Below, in pieces: positions 25,538-38,400 of a stretch of DNA of 64,000 bases; positions within the stretch are counted from its first letter, which is position 1, and each line of letters begins with the position of its first letter. The DNA comes from Pelodera strongyloides (lineage: Eukaryota > Nematoda > Chromadorea > Rhabditida > Rhabditidae). The translations under genes were made by a program, and so were the position numbers. Below the pieces are notes generated by a model that made no database searches, was not told where the DNA came from, and saw only the letters and a list, made by a program, of their open reading frames with translations. The stretch is taken from the NCBI GenBank assembly GCA_036852015.1, contig JAANDG010000468.1:52922-116921 (forward strand). The letters run 5' to 3'.

Positions 25538-27051
25538 ACTCAAAATTAGTAAATCAATGTTCATATTTTGACTTTTGTGATCGTCTGGATGCGAAACGCG
25601 TGATGCTTCCTGGCAACGAAGTTTAGCCGATCTCATTTGTCAGAGAACCCCTCATAGAAAAAAATTGGGAACAATTAAAACGCTTTAACATATTGCATGG
25701 AGCGCATCGCCTATTTTTCTTTGTAAGTACGCCGTGTGTGATAGTTCACTTGTTGTATACGTACTTTTATCGTCCACAGTGATTAATTTGATTTTTTTTT
25801 CTTAAGCAATTAAATTGTGTATCACTTGTTAGACAAACGTTTTACGTGGAAAGAATTGGCGGATCAATTCTTCTATTTTACAATTTGAGTTTTTGTTTAT
25901 AAAAATGAGTGCAACCTATTTTTGTCGAAATTTTTTGTGCAATTTTTTTTGTTTTGGTTTTTACTCAAGCTCCTCCCACATGTTAATATTCCAAGTACAG
26001 AATTATGACGAACAAAATATATATATTCACTATTTTCAAGAACTCAAAAACATGACATTCTTATTCGGTACTTTTTGAATAAATATATGTAGCGCAGTAC
26101 ACGCAACACCGATTCAAGTCTCAGCAAACAAACAAGGGAGTAATGAGTTGTTGTCTTCTTGCAATATACCTTTGAGTTGTGTTTGTTATACAGAAGTAAA
26201 AGAAAACTAATCCGACGCTTGTTTTCCAAATCTTGCGTGTCGCACTTTAGTACTGGAAATTGGGGCATTCACATCGCAGATTGGGGGCCAATTTTCTTTC
26301 TTTTGTTCAAATAAAATGTTGCTACCCATTCTTTTTCAAAATATTGTCGAAAATTATTATTGCTGCCTTCTCTCTAGTGGGTAGATATGTTATCAATAAA
26401 TGGTTTATCTTATCGTCTGTGCTGAAGTTGGAGGAGACGGGGGGAACTTGGTCTACTCCAACTAACCAACAGACTTAATGCGTTTATTTTGAATCACTCC
26501 ACTTTGTCGTCCTGCAATTTACACCAAGTAAACTAAATTGTTCTTAGTTTACTATATTTTTCGCATATTTTACAAGCATTTCACGAAAAGTAATAGCGGA
26601 ATTACGTTTGGTTCGGAGAAGCACGTGCTCATTAAAAGTTGTAAGAACATGTTGAAGATGTTTACATGTGACAGTATATCAACGTCAAGGTGTTGTTTAC
26701 TTGTTATTTTGAATTGCGTATCAGTAGAATGTTAGCAAATCGCCAGCCACGTAACAAAAATTGCGAAAGTGTTTATCTCGGGTGGGGGAGAGGGCCGTCC
26801 AAACAGAGTAAAGCAGTGTTCGCCGTTTATTTTCTCTTCTCTACACTACTTAAGTATCCATCCATTTCCAATAATTCATTTTGCTGTTATTCAATTTTCT
26901 TTCGATTTCTTTTATGTGTATTCCTTTTTTTTTGTTTCCACAAGGAAATTTCATCAATAAAAAATCAATTTCATGCGAGCACGTTTTTTTTATCTTTTAT
27001 GCATTATTCATTAATTTGTTCAATGTTGTATTTTTTTTACCATTGTTTTAG
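25538..27051. other. Intergenic between SLC41-like gene and tetraspanin
   Basis: Very AT-rich. AATAAA near 26079 could end transcripts of the upstream gene. The T-rich stretch at 27036-27051 ends TTGTTTTAG immediately before the tetraspanin ATG and is the likely trans-splice acceptor. Confidence 0.5.
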
Positions 27052-28433
27052 ATGGTTTATGGTTGTGGCAATAATCTGATCAAATTTGTCTTCTTTGTTA
27101 TTAACCTTCTGATATGTATATTCGGGGCTTTGATATTCGGTTTCTCGCTATGGGCCAATTTGGATAAAAGCTTTTCCGAACATTTCGCCGAATTTATACG
27201 AAAGGTGGGACAATTTTTGGATAACAAGAAAAAGAAACATGCACACAATAACTTATAATATACAAAAACGCAAATAAAGAAATACGCACACAAAAAAAAT
27301 CAACAGCACGATCAAATTCAAATTGTTTGCAGGTGGACCCGGCCACGAGCACTCAAAAACTGGACGATATCGCGAAGGTGAGTGTTTAGTGCAGCTCTTT
27401 GTTCGCATAGGTCGTTTTTAGAGCACGGGTGAAAATAGCACCAATGCTAAACAAGTCGTTTAATTAAATGAATAATGACAAAGGTGATTTCAGTACCAAG
27501 CCACACTGTGGGTATTCGTCGGAGTGGGAGCAATTCTATTCATGGTCGGCTTCCTCGGATGCTGTGGAGCCGCATGCGAAAGCCCCATTCTGCTCTCACT
27601 GGTAAGGATACTACTTTCCGCTTAGGACGAATTAGAAACTGTTTTCCCATTCTTTGAAATAGCAGATCATCTTGTAAAACGCTACTAATTGCAATCTAAA
27701 TTTGTGTTTCTATAAGGTGCACTATCGTAATTCTTTCCAGTTCTTCTTTATTGTGGCCGTGTGCACAATTCTCCAATTCTCTGCAGCTATTTTCGCAGCG
27801 GTGAACCGTGAGAAATTTGTCAACTCATTAAAAGACGTGGGTTTTCTTTACATCAGCAAGCTAATTATTTATTGTTGGAAAAGTGCAATGTATATAAATA
27901 ATATATTGTTATATTTATAGGTGTTGGAGAAATGTGGTGCAGATCCAAAGACTAGAAGTGCAATCAAACCAATCCAAGAACTGTTCAAATGCTGCGGAGC
28001 CACAGAGGCAACCAAACATTTCTTCGTCGAGGAAAAATTATGCGCGGACAATGCATTGGTAAGAATTATTTGTCAGCAATTACAAGAATATATAACTTTC
28101 TGTGCCTTTTGGCAGCATATTGTTCTATATATCTTCCTATATTTAATGAAAAGTGAATAAAAATGACCAAATTGTAGTGACTGCGACTCTTTAAATTAAA
28201 AAGGCTGTAAAACTGAGTTCAACCGGAAACAGCAGATCGTCTTAATGGCTTTGCTAACTGTAACATTTCAGCCGGACTGTTTCGATGTGCTCAATCGAAA
28301 TATTGAAGAGTCGGGTGAGACAATCGTGGTGATCGCTTTCGTTCTCGTTGCAATTCAAGTCTTCGCTCTCATTTTCAGTTGTTTCCTTTGCAGAGCTTCT
28401 AGAGAAGTGCAATATGCCGGACTGTATGCTTAG
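27052..28433 (+). CDS. Tetraspanin
   Basis: Six exons join in phase 0 throughout: 27052-27204, 27333-27377, 27494-27601, 27741-27836, 27921-28058, 28272-28433 (233 residues, the usual size). Four membrane helices: LIKFVFFVINLLICIFGALI, LWVFVGVGAILFMVGFLGCC, FFFIVAVCTILQFSAAIFAA and TIVVIAFVLVAIQVFALIFS. The small cytosolic loop has GCCGACESP-like sequence (GFLGCCGAACESPILL). The large outer loop contains the family's KCCGA motif plus single Cys residues (EKLCADN, PDCFD), so two disulphides are possible. The C-tail is short (REVQYAGLYA). Tetraspanins arrange partner proteins in plasma-membrane and vesicle microdomains; in helminths they also occur in surface and vesicle fractions. An AATAAA lies at about 28523. 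The gene is tail-to-tail with the secreted-protein gene 313 bp away. Confidence 0.93.
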
Positions 28434-28745
28434 ATTGAAACAACCTTCTAGACTTGATAACACATTCCATGATGCTCGATTACATGTCAAGGGACAACCG
28501 TACTTTTCAATTCATTTATTTTGAATAAATATTTATTAATAAATTATTTGTGCATGATGCTAATCGGCAACATAGTGCCTACATGGGCAAAGAACGTGAG
28601 CAGTTCTTTAGAGCCGTTCATTTGGTTTGGACTAGTCGTTATATTTGATGATGCGAATCTTTGTTTTTGTTCAGCTAAATAAATGGAATGCAAAACAGAT
28701 AGATATGTGATCACTACAACGATGAGCTGGTATATAGAGCAATGC

Positions 28746-30426
28746 TTAAACATAGAGTGTGCACTCAGCATCAGCACTGATGTCTTCAGGTAGAGAAACG
28801 TCCAAGAATACGCGGAATTCCTTCTCCTTAGTGTCAGTTTCGACCAATGGAGGGGGCGTGGTAGATGACTGAAATAAGTGCATTGAACGAGTGCATAGTT
28901 CATTAGGGGTGTAAACAAATGGGTATTATTTCCTTGGTTTTCCGGTGGGTGTGGAGAATGTGACAATTGTAATCTAATAAATAATGTTCACCTGAGTTGT
29001 CTCAGCTTCTGTTGTAGTTGAGATTGCAGTTGCAGTCTCGGAACTAGTGGATGGGACCTCAGTGGTCGATGTTGTCTGATTAACAACATGACGTCCACAA
29101 AGACCCTTCAGCTCTTCTCTCACTTCTTTGGGAAGATTTCCGAGGAAGGCTCTCTCCTAAGAAAATAATTTTTATAAACAAGGCAAAGGAAAGAAAATAC
29201 TAATAAACACACTCAAGGCTAGTGAGGTTAAATTGAAAAAAAAAACTGCAGCACTAGATTTCAGGTGCACCGTGCTAATAACTAGGCTACCATTAAATTG
29301 GACAGCAGAAATAATACCTCAAGGCGAATTTTCTTCCAGGTTTCGTAAGCAGCCTTTGCCTCTGGAGTGAGAACGGCCACCCTTTCGGCTAGTTCAGTCT
29401 TTCGCTCTTGTAGTTCTTCCTCCCACTTGTTGAACAGGGCTAGCTGAAAGAATATGTACTTATTACTTGTCTAGACCTCAATTTAGTAATTGCCTAGAAA
29501 GTGAACAAGTATTTTGCACGCTGTGTTAATATCGTATCAATTAGTAAAGAATAGTGTTGCCTCCAAGTTTACCTGTAATAAATACGATATGTACTGACCG
29601 ATTCACCACTGAGGAGGGTGTATGCGAGTTTCTTGAGTGCAGTTTCCTTCTCCTCGAGGCTCAGTTTGTGATCGAACCATACTGATTTGAACTCGGCCTT
29701 CACTGCTTTGCTCACGTTTCTGAGGAAAGAAGGACCGCATCTGCCGGCGAAAATCCTGTCTCTCACCTCCTCGGGTAGGGAATGAACCACCTTTCTGAAT
29801 GAGTAAGCTTATTGCAATGTACCATATAATCGTGAGCTTTATCCAAAGAATACCCTCTAAGAAAAATACAGTAGTTTGCTGTCAGCCTCCTCATCTCCTC
29901 GGGAGAAATATAGTATCCGTGAGTACGCGAAATTAACCTTGTTTCCTTGTGCTCCTTGTCGCAGCTATTTCCATCCTTGTATCCTTCCCAAATAGCGCGG
30001 ACCTGGACAGATTCAAATGTAATTGGATGTTTCTATGTTGATAGTTTTGTGTAGTGATAGGCATAGTGATGTTAATCCACAGCGCGATCGCGTTTCGTTA
30101 ATTACTAGTAAATAACTCTACTTATGCAAGAAAATAAAGATGGAAATAAAAACCTTCTCGGCTGCATCTTCGGGAAGCTTCTCGACAAATCGTGGAAGTC
30201 CACATGGAGGGCCCTGAGAGATAATATCGGGTTTGCTTCGCTTTACATAGTATGGATATGGGGGGTTTAATTATCCATATGTAAACATAATGATGGTTAA
30301 ATGACTGATAAAGTTACACACCCTCTTTGTCCAGTGTCCCAGAGGACTGAAAGGATCAGCTCCGAATCTCGGAGGGTAGGCGCTGACAATGCATGGAAGA
30401 GCCAGTAGAACAAGACAAGACTTCAT
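28746..30426 (-). CDS. Secreted nematode protein, unassigned family
   Basis: Seven exons on the minus strand join in phase: 30426-30322, 30213-30154, 30002-29938, 29794-29599, 29443-29318, 29156-28992, 28868-28746 (279 residues). A signal peptide is clear (MKSCLVLLALPCIVSA then YPPRFGADP). The body is helical and charged with an internal resemblance between segments: VEKLPEDAAEKVRAIW, VHSLPEEVRDRIFAGRCG and LGNLPKEVREELKGLCG share an LP-x-E/D-x-x-x-E/R pattern followed by Cys. A Thr/Ser-rich linker (about 205-240) precedes a 30-residue tail ending ECTLYV. NVS and NQT are possible N-glycan sites. The layout recalls nematode-restricted secreted families such as DUF148/SXP-RAL-2, but I cannot confirm membership. 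It probably acts outside the cell or in the gut lumen. Confidence 0.8.
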
Positions 30427-30440
30427 TCTGAATTATAAAA
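30427..30440 (-). promoter_or_regulatory. 3' splice acceptor just before the start codon
   Basis: On the minus strand TTTTATAATTCAG lies directly before AATGAAG. It is either the spliced-leader acceptor or the end of a 5' UTR intron. Confidence 0.5.
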
Positions 30441-30720
30441 CATGCATAGGGAGGGGCTATCTCACAATCAATAATAAGCCCCGAATTTGACCGTACATTT
30501 GCAACGCCCAGCGTATGGACAACATGTAATTTTCTTTATTAAGATAGTGAAGGGTTATTTGATTGGCAGAGTAGAGGATAGTTTCAAACAACAAATATAA
30601 TTATGAACAAAACCGCGAGCAGCGAACGCATTCCTTTGCAAACTGCATATGAAGGATTAGACTATTTGTATGGAGCACAAAGGGTCTCAAAGGGTTTGTG
30701 ACACTGGAAATGTGCGGGTC

Positions 30721-30734
30721 TCTTTATATACACC
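30721..30734 (-). promoter_or_regulatory. TATA box of the secreted-protein gene
   Basis: The minus strand reads GGTGTATATAAAGA, an excellent TATA element, about 295 bp upstream of the start codon at 30426. This fits a highly expressed, tissue-restricted gene with an outron or 5' UTR intron. Confidence 0.55.
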
Positions 30735-33700
30735 TCCAGGGAAATGGAAGAAAAAAGTGTTTGTTGGCTTAGTGATTGGAATTTTTGGGGCAATCCTGAA
30801 GAGAGGAGAGAAGGTCTGCAGGCCTGGAGGGTGTGGGTGGGGTCTCTAACGGGAACAATGGGCATTGGTGTTTGTATGGATTGTACACAGAGAAGACGGA
30901 GACCCTGCGGAAGAACTGGTGCACATCGTGCCTGAACTGAAATATTATCAGAAAATAGGGAACAAACTCTTTTAAACTGGTTCACAGGATCCCACTACAT
31001 CAAGCGCAAAGGAAGAAGGAACGTTACCTTACATGGTCTTGATGTTCGTCTTTCGCAAGCTGCACATATTGATGCATCTGTCCCACTTTTTCCGTTTCTT
31101 TGAAATATTTCCCCAAAATGGTCACTTATCCCGAGAAGTTAAACGTGTGCGTTTTTTCTTCCGAAAACACGAACTAAATTCCTTTTTTTGTTGCGAAGTG
31201 CGTATAATTTGTATTTCATTCCAAGAATAATAAATATTTATGTGCAAATGCGTATAACCTAGCACGGAACATGTTTGTGCACTCGGGTGAGACTGTTGAC
31301 GTTCCCTATTCCCTTTGTTTGAGAGCCGAAAGCCGTCAGAAAAAGAGAAACTGAGCTGTCTATTTTGGGGGGAACCATTTTTGAACACGATGCATGCAAA
31401 ACTCGAAAGTTCCCTTTTCACGGAATGAGGATTTTGGATTAAGGAAGAAGTCATTTACTCCAATGTGAGTAATGGGAAGGAGAAGTTTATTTCACGGTGA
31501 TATTATCATTCGTTGGGTCATAGTCTGTATCACAATTGAACGATTCAAGCCCATATAAAAAAGTGTTTCACTATATTCAGCTTTTATTATCAACCAATAT
31601 TACAGACATGCATTGCAGCTCTACCGTATTGTTGTCAGCGGATTTTCTGATGTTCAAATTATAAGTGCTGCCCGGCTTTCAATATATGTGAACATAAAGT
31701 TGTTCGCTCCCTTACGAAAAGTTTGCTAGATCTCATAAGGGATCGTGCAGTTCTCTGAATATATTTGAATAACAATTTCTGTTAATAGTGCATTCTTTCA
31801 TTGGTGAGAACATTCACATCGTTATTTCCCATTGGATTTCCCTGGACTTTTTACACTGTTGTCGGCGCGCGACCTGCACTTTATGATATGATGGTTCTGC
31901 CAGCAATTGGGCGAGCGGGAAATTTGAATATTGCTGTGGGGCAAGACAGTATGTAATGTCTAGGCTGACTGTACGACCTCCGTCTGCTCACCGCACTTTT
32001 TATTTCTTTTTCTCTCTCTAAATCTATGCAGATGTTGGTTGAACTGTAGACCCTTTCCATGAAATTCGAAGATCGCAGCTGTTCGTCTGGAACGAAATTT
32101 TTTTAAGTATAGTTTCGAGATCACCTTTTTACACCCGCTGTGTGAATTCTTTAATTAACATCGAATTATAATCCTACGCTTGTTTGTATTTGTAGCATAC
32201 CCTAGGTGGATGAATGACCCATGAGCACTAAAGGACAATTGACAATCAAACCTGCATGTATTAAACATCATTGAGATACCTCCTACTTAATGGGTAATAT
32301 TACGGCCGCAGGTACCCTTTTATTTACCTTTCTTTTCGTCGTTTTTTGCGGCAAGGAGAGAATAGTAATGCACGACGTCATTCGCTTTATTTAAGCCATA
32401 TAATACAAGTGTCCGAATTTCCAGTGTTTTACACTGTCATAAATATTCGTCATGATATACGAATATAAAGCCGTCGTCTAAATATTTAACCCGGAAACGT
32501 TTCTTGCCATGAGAAGCCTGGCTGGGAAAAAGAACAAACATCACACAATTAAATCGATGTTTGCATGCCAGTGCTTTTTTTCGCCCTTGTAAACATCCTC
32601 GCGCAAATTTAAAAAACAAATAAGATATTTCGAAAAAGATCCTTATCTCTCTCATTAATAAATAAAGTTTTTTTGCTGGCTAATCAAGTAAGCAGGGCAA
32701 TGATTCATCAGTGACTCCGTGTTTTCAGTCATTTTTTGTTAAGTTTTACACATTGTTGTCAGTACTCAGTACTGCTCATTTTACGTCGCCTAGGGCTCTT
32801 CCACGCTACCCTCCATGTGTTTTGTCTTTTCTTTAGAGCAGAAATGAGCAACAAGGGGCGACGTAAAGCCTTTTTGCTCCCTGTCCGGAATTTTTTCTTT
32901 AATTTCATTTACCGTGTTCCAGTAAACATACAATCATCGTTTAGTTTTTAATGTTGCGTAATGTTGCTTACCTCTGGCATTAACAATTCTATGCTCGTTT
33001 TTGCACAATATTTTAGCCCGCGTGATTTTCTAAATCTGTGTTCCAGTAAATACATTCAGTGCACATGAAGCAACAACTTTTTGGCTCTATGCAATATCAT
33101 CACATTCGATGTCTTAATTTTTGATTCCACAATGCTACGCGTAATGCCTAAAAACGTTCGTCGGTCCTTTTTTGGTAAAACGTCATAGATATTGTACTAA
33201 TCGATATTCTTGCGCCCGGAGGTCCGATGCTCTTATTTGCACAGAGGATTGCTCATCCCTTTCAGCCTCCTCCCTTATATCATCTAATCCAAACGAGGAC
33301 TCCCCCTCCGCCCTCTGAGCGTGTTTAAACAGTAAAATCAACATCACTTGTTGCGTATTTGAACTCCACATATCATTTCCGCTATGCGTGGCTTTGCTTT
33401 TTATGTATTCATTTTCTTGTTCACTAATTTATTGTTTTTATGTTTGTTAGTTTATAAAATTCAACAGGTCGAAACATACGACTGTAGAACACTAAAAAAA
33501 TAAGAACTAACGCAAGAAGCAATGAATTGGACCCGTGTTATCATGCGCATTGACTATTTGGTTTGGTTTATGTTAGTTCATCTATGATTTATCTGTTGAG
33601 TTATTTTTATACCACATAACATAGTGTGTAGTTCGTGGTTCATGCCAGCTGTTGTAATTTGGAGATTTGTCCGCGAGGCCAATTTTCACAACTAATTAGG

Positions 33701-35462
33701 ATCAAAAAGCACAAAAAAAGTTCGTTACAATTACAAAGAAAGAACCCTGCATGATCGTAATTTAGTAAATAGAGAGAGTCATCCAATTTTTTTTGTTCGT
33801 TGTTAACCTAAATACACTGTATGCATCATTATGTGCATGAATATGATAAGAAAAATGTAAATTAGGTCATCATTAAGGGAAAGTTTTATGAAGCGCTCGA
33901 GAATCATACTAAATTTATTCATCTGTTACATCGAACCCCGATTAAAATATCGTGACGCGAGGCCGAGAGAGAGAGTACGTGTACTGTGTGAGACGCAGAC
34001 GAAGAGATTTTCGCGTAAAGACCCTCTCATGCACCGCTCGTTGTCTGCATTCATGCTCGCATTAATTAATTGCCAGAAATATTTTACTTTCTTTGTTTTA
34101 CATCTATTTTTTCTGCAATTTCTTCTCTGAGATTCTGGACCTGTCTCTTTAAACTTGTATGTACCGTTTTAACCGTTGTTCGATTATTTCTGGACTTTTC
34201 CCATGTAAAGTATTTTTTTTTCGTTAAAGAAATTCAATAGATTTTAATGCAAAAAACCGTGGATTCTTCTTTCTTTCCTCCTTTTCAATGAAATAATATA
34301 ACGTTTGGATCTCTTCGATATCTTATTTATGTGTGGATTCTATATTTGAATATGTAATATCAGTAAGAGAATGCCGGCAAAGGCATTACGCACGGGGGTC
34401 TCCATGGAAATATATTCCTTCAAAGAAAATCACCCATTTCATTCCATTCAAATCATTTTTCTTTTCATCATTCTCTTCATTGTTCTGTGGGAAAGCTCAC
34501 AAAACTGTATAGCGAAATTACAGCATCAATTCGTGTTCATAAGCCGCAAGCGTTAATACTTAACAAGCATAGCATATCTGTTGTGCTTATATATACTTGG
34601 CCAAAATAGTATTTATATTATGTGGTGTTGTCGTGGGACACTTTACTCCCTGTTCACACATATTATATTCCTTGAAATTGTTAGGATTCAATGAATATCT
34701 GGCAGTAAATGTCTCTTGCCTCAAAATTATCAGAAAACTTTACTGGCAATCCTTTAATCTGTTATTATGAACATCATTTGTTCATTACTTTCAAATAACA
34801 AGAGTATCATGATGTGTCCATCTAACGGAATCGATTGCTTATTCTTCAACGCGCAAATGCCTTCAGATTTTGTAGTTTTCTAAGCCAATTATCTTTCGAA
34901 CAAGAGTACTTTACTCGTTCTCAGTCCACAAATTGTGCGGTTATTATTGTGTCGACTCCTCTTTGTATTCCGCACAGCTTTATCGAATATTCCTGATATT
35001 ATCTTTGTAAGCACTCGTTTGAATGCACAAAAAAACCATAAACTTGCATGAAATCTCCAGTCGTAAATTACTTACGTTTATCCAGTTTTGTTCTCAAATA
35101 CCATCGAAATCTACATTTTTACTAATTTCATGTGTATGAGTGGAATCAATCCGTTTCTTTAAAACATTGCGTTCTTTGTGAGAAATACCCTTTATCCACC
35201 CTTATCATCGAAGCATTCCAACAATAACCGTAATTTAGCTTTTCAATTTGACTAATGAAGAAACCCTTTTTTAAATTGTATCTGTGCTTAAGGTCATATG
35301 TGAGAAAATGTGTCACTTTGAATGTTTCAAAAATATATTTTGGATTTAATACACCACGCGGACATATGAATCACTGTGCGATGTTGGACAATAAACATTA
35401 TCTCGGCGAAGGTGTTGTATATATGTAATGTACATTGCAGGGTAAAAACTTAAACAATAATA
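30735..35462. other. Long intergenic region
   Basis: About 4.7 kb with no supported exon on either strand; short frames here lack splice context. Around 33955-34020 a distinct block carries GAGAGAGAGTACGTG and GAGACGCAGACGAAGAG; the reverse strand reads CGTCTGCGTCTC, resembling a GTCTC-rich motif common in Caenorhabditis promoters (recalled, not checked). A TATATA near 34590 and T-rich tracts are otherwise unremarkable. Confidence 0.5.
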
Positions 35463-38400
35463 ATGAATGTCCCGTTCCATGGTGGGATGGACAATTTGAG
35501 TGCGACCTGCGAAGAATACTGCACTGCACAAACCGAACAAATTGAGGTAAGCGGTCATATGGACTACGAAACACTTGTTTATGAAACAAACCATTCAGTG
35601 GGTCATCCGCGAAAATTAGTTGTTTTGGCTATTTTATCACTGATGTGTTTAAAAAATGTTTTGTTAATTAATCTGGATTTTGCGCTAACATGAAGATTGT
35701 CAACGTCCACTTCTAGCTATTAATTACATTTCAGCCACTTCACAAGCATGAATCCAAGTTCTTTCATTTCGATGAAACGGGAGTCCCTCTTGTTGTGCTC
35801 ACATGCATTCTTCTCATGGGACTGGTCAAATATTGTAAGTATTTCTGCCTTTTAAGTATGCCGGTTTGTTTCACAGTAAATGCTACACTCAAATCACGCA
35901 TGTGCTTATTACTTATGATATTATGATATTCTAGTTCTCGCACTATTCAAGAGGGTTCCTCACTCCGTTCTCCTCCTAGTATTTGGATTTTTGATGGGAA
36001 CTTTGACAAGAAAGTTTTTCGGCTTCCAGGCAAGAACCTTTAATGTTTTCATTTGTTGTTACAGGATATAGGCAAACGCAGTTTTATTAAATTTCCGTTT
36101 TTAATATATGTCAGGCATATTTGAGTATTAAAGGATTCGGTTGCATCCGATCATTTGTCACTTTTTAAGTGGATCTTATTGCCCGAATGGTTCTTCTATT
36201 ATATGCTTCCACCGGTTGTACTCGAGGCCAGTCTTTCAATGAAAACGAAGGAATTCTTCAAGAACGCTGGCACTATTACCGTCTTTGCCGTTTTGGGAAC
36301 GGCATTCAACGTCGCAGCAACTTGTTCGTTATTTCTTTTATTACTTGATCTTGTAATCGCATATGTGGGTACTTAATGAGCATAATGTAATGTAGCGTCT
36401 AAGTATTCACTTTTAGCTTGACGACCGCTTGCAATTAGTAAATCTTTGAACTCTTACCCTAAGCATTTCAGCTCTCACCCTGTACTACTTCAAAAGCTGG
36501 TTCTCAGTTGAACTCTCATTCTTGGAGATTCTCGTCTTTGCAACATTAATCTCCGCTGTAGATCCTGTTGCCGTCCTCTGTGTATTCGAGGTTGGTTTTT
36601 CTTTTCCAGTGCACTGTATAAGGATACCCGTCAGTCAGCTCGTTCATTATCAGATCAGTACCACATTCGGTCGTTTACCCATTTTATGTATGCCTGCAGT
36701 ACACATTCCTATTATAAGGTGTTTAATTGTATGATTCTATTCAGGATATTCAAGTCAACGAGCTTCTTCACATTTGCGTCTTTGGAGAAAGTCTGCTGAA
36801 TGATGCTGTTACAATTGTGAGTTAATTCTTCTAATATAGGCGAGCAGATGCAGAAACACACTATGCCGGTTTGCTAGTTTGTTAGTTAATTGTTCGGATG
36901 CTCAGGTGATGTACAACACTGCAATGGGCATGGTGACCCCACAGACGACTGAACTCGCAATCGCTGTTGGATTAATGGACCCGCACCCTGATCCAGCTTT
37001 GAGCCAATACGTTGATGCCTTGATAGAGTTCTTCAAGGTGACTTTTGAAGACGTTCTTCACACGTAAATGAGGTGGAGCAGTGATGGATAGAATCCTAAC
37101 AGGACCATTAATGCAATTCATTATATATACTCCATCTTCTGTTTAGGTATCAATCGGTGGAATTGGCTGTGGAGTTGTTGGTGGCCTGATCACGGCAATG
37201 TGTATGAGGTAAGGAACATTAGTTTTGGAATTCGGTGCTTTTAAGTGTGTAGTATTATATTTCACTATTCAGTTAAACGATTTCATTTTTTCAGAGCTTA
37301 CGTAGGACATCAAGTTGTACAGCCGTTCATTATTCTCTTCATCCCAACGATTTGCTACCTCTTCACCGAATCGATGCATCTTTCAGCCATTCTTGCGTTA
37401 GTTATCTACTTCTTTTCCATTCAAAACGTTTGAACAAACTTTGCAAAGCGTGTTCCATGCTAACTGTTTATCAGTAATGGTGGCGCATTATATATACTTC
37501 CGACTTTCTACCGTCTCTCATAATTGCAGCCTTGTTACCTGTGGTGTAATATTCAAGAATTATATGGAAGGAAATGTTGGAGACGAGATGAATTTCCTCG
37601 TAGAATGCGTCCTGAAGATGCTCGCATCGTGGTACGTTTCAGTTGGTTTTTATTACAGAATTTGCTAGTGTAGCATTTGTACACTATCGAAAAAGGACAA
37701 TGCTGAAAGTACAACCTAAGACTTAAATTGTTCATCTTTGATGGGAACACCTGGGCGTTGTAGAGTTTTTACTTTATTTCAGCAGTGAAAACCTCGTTTT
37801 CGTCTTTCTCGGAACTAGTGCCGTGTCTGCAAACCATGTCGTGGACTGGCCGTTTATCATAATAACACTGGTCTCCTGTTTCCTCTACAGATTTATTAGT
37901 GAGTTATCTTTGCGATCTTTTCCTATTTCAAAAACACAATTTGGTCGTAACGTTGCCTCGTTTGATTTCTTTTTCCATAATAGATTATTATTATTATCCT
38001 CCTATAACATCTTTCAATTGGTACAAGACCATGATTGAAAAATGTTTATTACATTAATATGTTTTAGGTATCTTTGGTCTCTCCAAGTTAAGCAACTTGG
38101 TCAGGCCAGCTGGAGAGCAGATTTGCATTGTGGATCAATTTGTGATGGCCTACGGTGGCATTCGAGGTATCTAATTCGAAGTTACTGCACACGCTGGAAA
38201 CTAAGGAAACTTCAACAAATGGCTTTATAACTGGATATTTTAATAAATATATAAGTGTATGGGGGCACTTATATCCTCTTATGCATGAGACTAGCCAGAT
38301 TTTCCTTTCGAATGCCTCCTAGCCTATGCACAAAAGGTTGCTAATCTGTGTTGGTATGTTTTTATGTGCTGTGATTATGTGGATTAGTGATGTCTTTAGT

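Noticed and set aside
28544..28966. 140-codon minus-strand frame
   Set aside because: It is an out-of-phase shadow of the last exon of the secreted-protein gene plus 3' flank.
30662..30985. 107-codon minus-strand frame upstream of the secreted-protein gene
   Set aside because: It overlaps the TATA box, has no splice support and no recognisable domain; it is better explained as promoter DNA.
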